Made by a program: the position numbers and the translations under genes. This document shows, in pieces, positions 5,883-7,113 of a DNA stretch of 7,113 nucleotides. The notes below the pieces were generated by a model, which saw only the letters and a list, made by a program, of their open reading frames with translations, searched no databases and was not told where the DNA came from. How positions within the stretch are numbered: position 1 is the first letter of the stretch; each line of letters opens with the position of its first letter. This DNA is from Anaerolineales bacterium (GTDB lineage Bacteria; Chloroflexota; Anaerolineae; Anaerolineales; Villigracilaceae). The DNA lies in contig JADGQD010000107.1 of the NCBI GenBank assembly GCA_017882065.1, positions 1-7,113 of the forward strand. The letters run 5' to 3'.

Positions 5883-6301
5883 ATAGTCAGCACCACGATC
5901 CCGGCGATAGTCAACAGGGACCCAATGGCGGCCTTCCAGGTGAGCGGCTCGGCGCCGAAAATGATGCCCATCAGCACACCGAAGAGCGGGGAGGTGAAGG
6001 CAATCGGCATGACCTTGGAAAGGGGGGCGCCGTTGATGGCGGCGTAGTAGCACAACATGCCGATCGAACCGGCGACGATCCCGCCGCCGATGACCATCAT
6101 CAGGATGGCCTTCGTCCCGGCCTGCGGGAGGGTTTTCCACTGCGGGAAGGAGACCGCGCCCAGAATGACCAGCGCCACCGCCGTGCGGATAGTGATGCCC
6201 ATTTGCGGAGAAAGCCCGCCCAGGTGCAGGCCTCGCTTTTCGAAGTAGCCGCCGATGCCCCAGGCCATGGCAGTCAGGAGTGCGAGGATTTGAGGATTCA
6301 T
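5879..6301 (-). CDS. Half-size EamA-family (drug/metabolite transporter) membrane protein
   Basis: The 140-residue protein has one EamA domain and five predicted membrane helices: about 3-20, 35-52, 65-87, 96-116 and 122-140. Typical DMT features are the N-terminal ALLTAMAWGIGGYFEKRGL and the conserved Pro-rich helix SKVMPIAFTSPLFGVLMGIIFGAEPLTWKAAIG. Most EamA proteins have two such domains (about 300 residues). Single-domain forms with five helices correspond to the BAT group and would need to dimerise to transport. The substrate is unknown. The ATG has AAGGA 5 nt upstream. The stop TGA overlaps the start of the phosphodiesterase gene (ATGA), so the two are coupled and may work on the same metabolite. 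No convincing promoter is visible just upstream. Confidence 0.9.
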   Translation of the reverse strand: MNPQILALLTAMAWGIGGYFEKRGLHLGGLSPQMGITIRTAVALVILGAVSFPQWKTLPQAGTKAILMMVIGGGIVAGSIGMLCYYAAINGAPLSKVMPIAFTSPLFGVLMGIIFGAEPLTWKAAIGSLLTIAGIVVLTI

Positions 6302-6497
6302 AATGTTCCTTTTCAGCTTGAAGTTGATTAGCTTGCAACCAATTTTACTCTACTCTTTTGGTGGTTCATGTGAGCGGAGAGCAGAGAACAGAGAGGTGAG
6401 AGCGGGAGAGTACCGGGACATTCCGCCGGAACCTTCGGCCGGGAGGATGTCGTCGCACACCTGCCCTGGCGGGGAGGATGTGCCCTTTTCCTGACCA
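6302..6497. other. Upstream region of the minus-strand cluster with a purine-rich tract
   Basis: No gene is credible here. Positions 6371-6411 are almost all purine on the plus strand (GAGCGGAGAGCAGAGAACAG and similar), so the transcript leader on the minus strand would be CT-rich. GGGAGGATGT occurs at 6441-6450 and again near-identically at 6472-6481. A promoter for the EamA gene is expected here. TAAAAT on the minus strand (6342-6347) could be a -10 box, but no matching -35 is seen. Confidence 0.35.
6307..6311 (-). promoter_or_regulatory. Ribosome-binding site of the EamA gene
   Basis: AAGGA on the minus strand lies 5 nt before ATG 6299-6301. It supports this start and the EamA frame over the overlapping longer frame of the phosphodiesterase. 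Confidence 0.65.
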
Positions 6498-6522
6498 TCT
6501 GACACTTTTGTACAAGCCAACT
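6498..6522 (+). repeat. Left copy of a 25-bp direct repeat
   Basis: This stretch, beginning TCTGACAC and ending CAAGCCAACT, recurs at 7089-7113 in the same orientation with two mismatches (C/G at the eighth base, A/G at the fifteenth). The two copies bracket the repeat island. Confidence 0.85.
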
Positions 6523-6533
6523 CCTTGCCGCGG

Positions 6534-6581
6534 GTGCCGGGGGATGTGCCGGGGGAAGTGCCGGGGGATGAATCCCCCGGC
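6534..6581 (+). repeat. 12-bp tandem repeat ending in a perfect hairpin
   Basis: Three units GTGCCGGGGGAT, GTGCCGGGGGAA and GTGCCGGGGGAT occupy 6534-6569. The last joins with ATCCCCCGGC (6572-6581) to make a 10-bp perfect inverted repeat (GCCGGGGGAT, 6560-6569) around a 2-nt centre. In practice this is a stem with a 4-nt or larger loop. No coding function is apparent. Confidence 0.85.
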
Positions 6582-6594
6582 TGAGGCCCTGAAA

Positions 6595-6610
6595 GCCGCC
6601 TGAAGGCGGC
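6595..6610. repeat. GCCGCCT/AGGCGGC hairpin
   Basis: This 7-bp inverted repeat around GA overlaps the start of the first 37-bp repeat copy. It is similar in sequence to the GGCGGCG/CGCCGCC hairpin at 3712-3729. Confidence 0.6.
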
Positions 6611-6641
6611 TCTTCGACGACTCACGTCGTCGAAACAACCG
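6605..6641 (+). repeat. 37-bp hairpin-bearing direct repeat, copy 1
   Basis: It begins GGCGGCTC and ends AAACAACCG, and contains a perfect 9-bp inverted repeat TTCGACGAC/GTCGTCGAA (6613-6621, 6626-6634) with loop TCAC. It is identical to copy 2 (6665-6701) except for one base in the loop. The palindrome CCCCGCGGGG (6642-6651) follows directly. Confidence 0.88.
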
Positions 6642-6664
6642 CCCCGCGGGGGTGCTTCGCAAAT

Positions 6665-6701
6665 GGCGGCTCTTCGACGACTCATGTCGTCGAAACAACC
6701 G
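6665..6701 (+). repeat. 37-bp hairpin-bearing direct repeat, copy 2
   Basis: It matches copy 1 at 36 of 37 positions and lies exactly 60 bp downstream; the only change is in the hairpin loop (TCAT). A short third start, ATGGCGGCT (6702-6710), repeats the beginning of this unit (6663-6671) and then turns into GGACGCCGCC, forming another GGCGGC/GCCGCC hairpin (6704-6720). Confidence 0.88.
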
Positions 6702-6711
6702 ATGGCGGCTG

Positions 6712-6777
6712 GACGCCGCCTCGGTTAGCGACGCCGCCTCGGTTAGCGACGCCGCCTCGGTTAGTGACGCCGCCTCG
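6712..6777 (+). repeat. 18-bp tandem repeat, 3.7 units
   Basis: GACGCCGCCTCGGTTAGC repeats at 6712, 6730 and 6748 (the third ending in T), followed by a partial unit at 6766-6777. Because 18 is a multiple of three, all frames stay open: DAASVS on the plus strand and EAASLT on the minus strand. That explains the spurious open frames here. There is no support for a real protein. Confidence 0.9.
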
Positions 6778-7009
6778 ATCGAAAACAAATCGTTTTTGGT
6801 GCAAAAATCGGTCAAAATGCGCAAATCAAATGGCTCGAAATTGATTGAATTTTGGTTCATATTCTTACCCTGAGTTATGAATTTGCATATTTTCATTCAA
6901 AAAACACCGTAGTGACGGCTTCAACCGTTCATTTGACTGGAAAAAGCGACTAAAGTGGCAACTACACGGTCTCCCTGCCATCATAAACAGGTCTTGGGGG
7001 AGGTTAACC
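6778..7009. other. AT-richer stretch without a recognisable gene
   Basis: Base composition shifts abruptly from the GC-rich repeats to A/T-rich sequence with several A runs (for example 6782-6800 and 6898-6904). No open frame here has a ribosome-binding site or a protein-like composition, and no RNA family was recognised. It may be the interior of an eroded mobile element. Confidence 0.4.
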
Positions 7010-7029
7010 CGAATTGTCAAAACAATTCG
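7010..7029. repeat. 8-bp inverted repeat CGAATTGT/ACAATTCG
   Basis: A perfect stem with the 4-nt loop CAAA lies 18 nt before the larger hairpin at 7048-7081. No T run follows, so a terminator role is not supported. Confidence 0.6.
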
Positions 7030-7047
7030 AAACAAATGCCCCCCAGG

Positions 7048-7081
7048 GTCCCCCCATTTCAAAAATCAGAAATGGGGGGAC
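7048..7081. repeat. 13-bp perfect inverted repeat with C6/G6 arms
   Basis: GTCCCCCCATTTC (7048-7060) pairs with GAAATGGGGGGAC (7069-7081) around AAAAATCA. It sits immediately before the right copy of the 25-bp direct repeat (from 7089). No T run follows on either strand. It could be a mobile-element end structure. Confidence 0.8.
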
Positions 7082-7088
7082 GAAGACG

Positions 7089-7113
7089 TCTGACAGTTTT
7101 GTGCAAGCCAACT
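7089..7113 (+). repeat. Right copy of the 25-bp direct repeat, reaching the window edge
   Basis: It matches 23 of 25 positions with 6498-6522 in the same orientation, and may continue past the window. The left copy continues with CCTTGCCGCG after the match. Confidence 0.85.

Noticed and set aside
5088..6047. 319-codon plus-strand frame antisense to the phosphodiesterase
   Set aside because: Its Gly/Arg/Glu-rich composition without domains is a shadow of the high-GC gene on the other strand, which has all its metal ligands.
6342..6347. TAAAAT as a -10 box for the EamA operon
   Set aside because: No acceptable -35 box lies at 16-18 bp, so a promoter was not called.
6605..6701. Possible CRISPR array from two 37-bp repeats with a 23-bp gap
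   Set aside because: There are only two copies, the gap is itself a palindromic low-complexity sequence, no third full repeat follows, and no cas gene is present.
6366..6896. 176-codon minus-strand open frame and overlapping plus-strand frame at 6652-6873
   Set aside because: Their composition is simply the translation of tandem repeats and hairpins (EAASLT units, Arg/His-rich stretches). No domain is recognisable and no conserved context supports a gene.

Overview
The window looks like a chromosomal segment from a free-living bacterium, most plausibly a member of Chloroflexota (Anaerolineae-like). This assignment is inference. It rests on the co-occurrence of a translin-family protein, a DUF3467 protein beside ssb, a soluble multi-sensor histidine kinase with a receiver-like N-terminus, and GC-rich hairpin repeats between genes. 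There are no rRNA or tRNA genes and no phage genes, and no transposase can be recognised.

Left part (1-2210, + strand): the 3' end of a GAF-domain protein is followed 10 nt later by a complete soluble sensor histidine kinase (receiver-like, PAS, HisKA, HATPase_c). A clear intrinsic terminator ends this unit. Both proteins carry signalling domains with key residues replaced. The GAF protein ends in a DHp-like helix pair with Gln where the phospho-accepting His should be. The kinase's receiver-like domain lacks the phospho-accepting Asp and the conserved Thr and Lys, although its own His-kinase core is intact.

Middle (2211-2461): a convergent intergenic region holds the terminator of the minus-strand genes and a small, tentative 24-codon reading frame with a strong ribosome-binding site.

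Right part (2462-6301, - strand, read from right to left): half-size EamA transporter, then an alkaline-phosphatase-superfamily phosphodiesterase (ATGA overlap), ssb, a DUF3467 protein, a translin-family protein, and a DNPH1/Rcl-type deoxynucleotide N-glycosidase. The last four form a cluster themed on single-stranded DNA binding, nucleic-acid binding or cleavage, and nucleotide-pool clean-up. Hairpins lie before ssb and between the DUF3467 and translin genes, so the cluster may consist of several transcripts.

Far right (6302-7113): about 800 bases without a credible gene, dense in repeats. It contains 12-bp and 18-bp tandem repeats, a 37-bp hairpin-bearing repeat present twice, several perfect inverted repeats, and a 25-bp imperfect direct repeat at 6498-6522 and 7089-7113 that brackets most of it. 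This resembles a non-coding repeat island or the remnant of a small mobile element. No convincing new multi-gene system was found. The most unusual items are the paired degenerate signalling domains, the ssb/DUF3467/translin/DNPH1 cluster and the repeat island.
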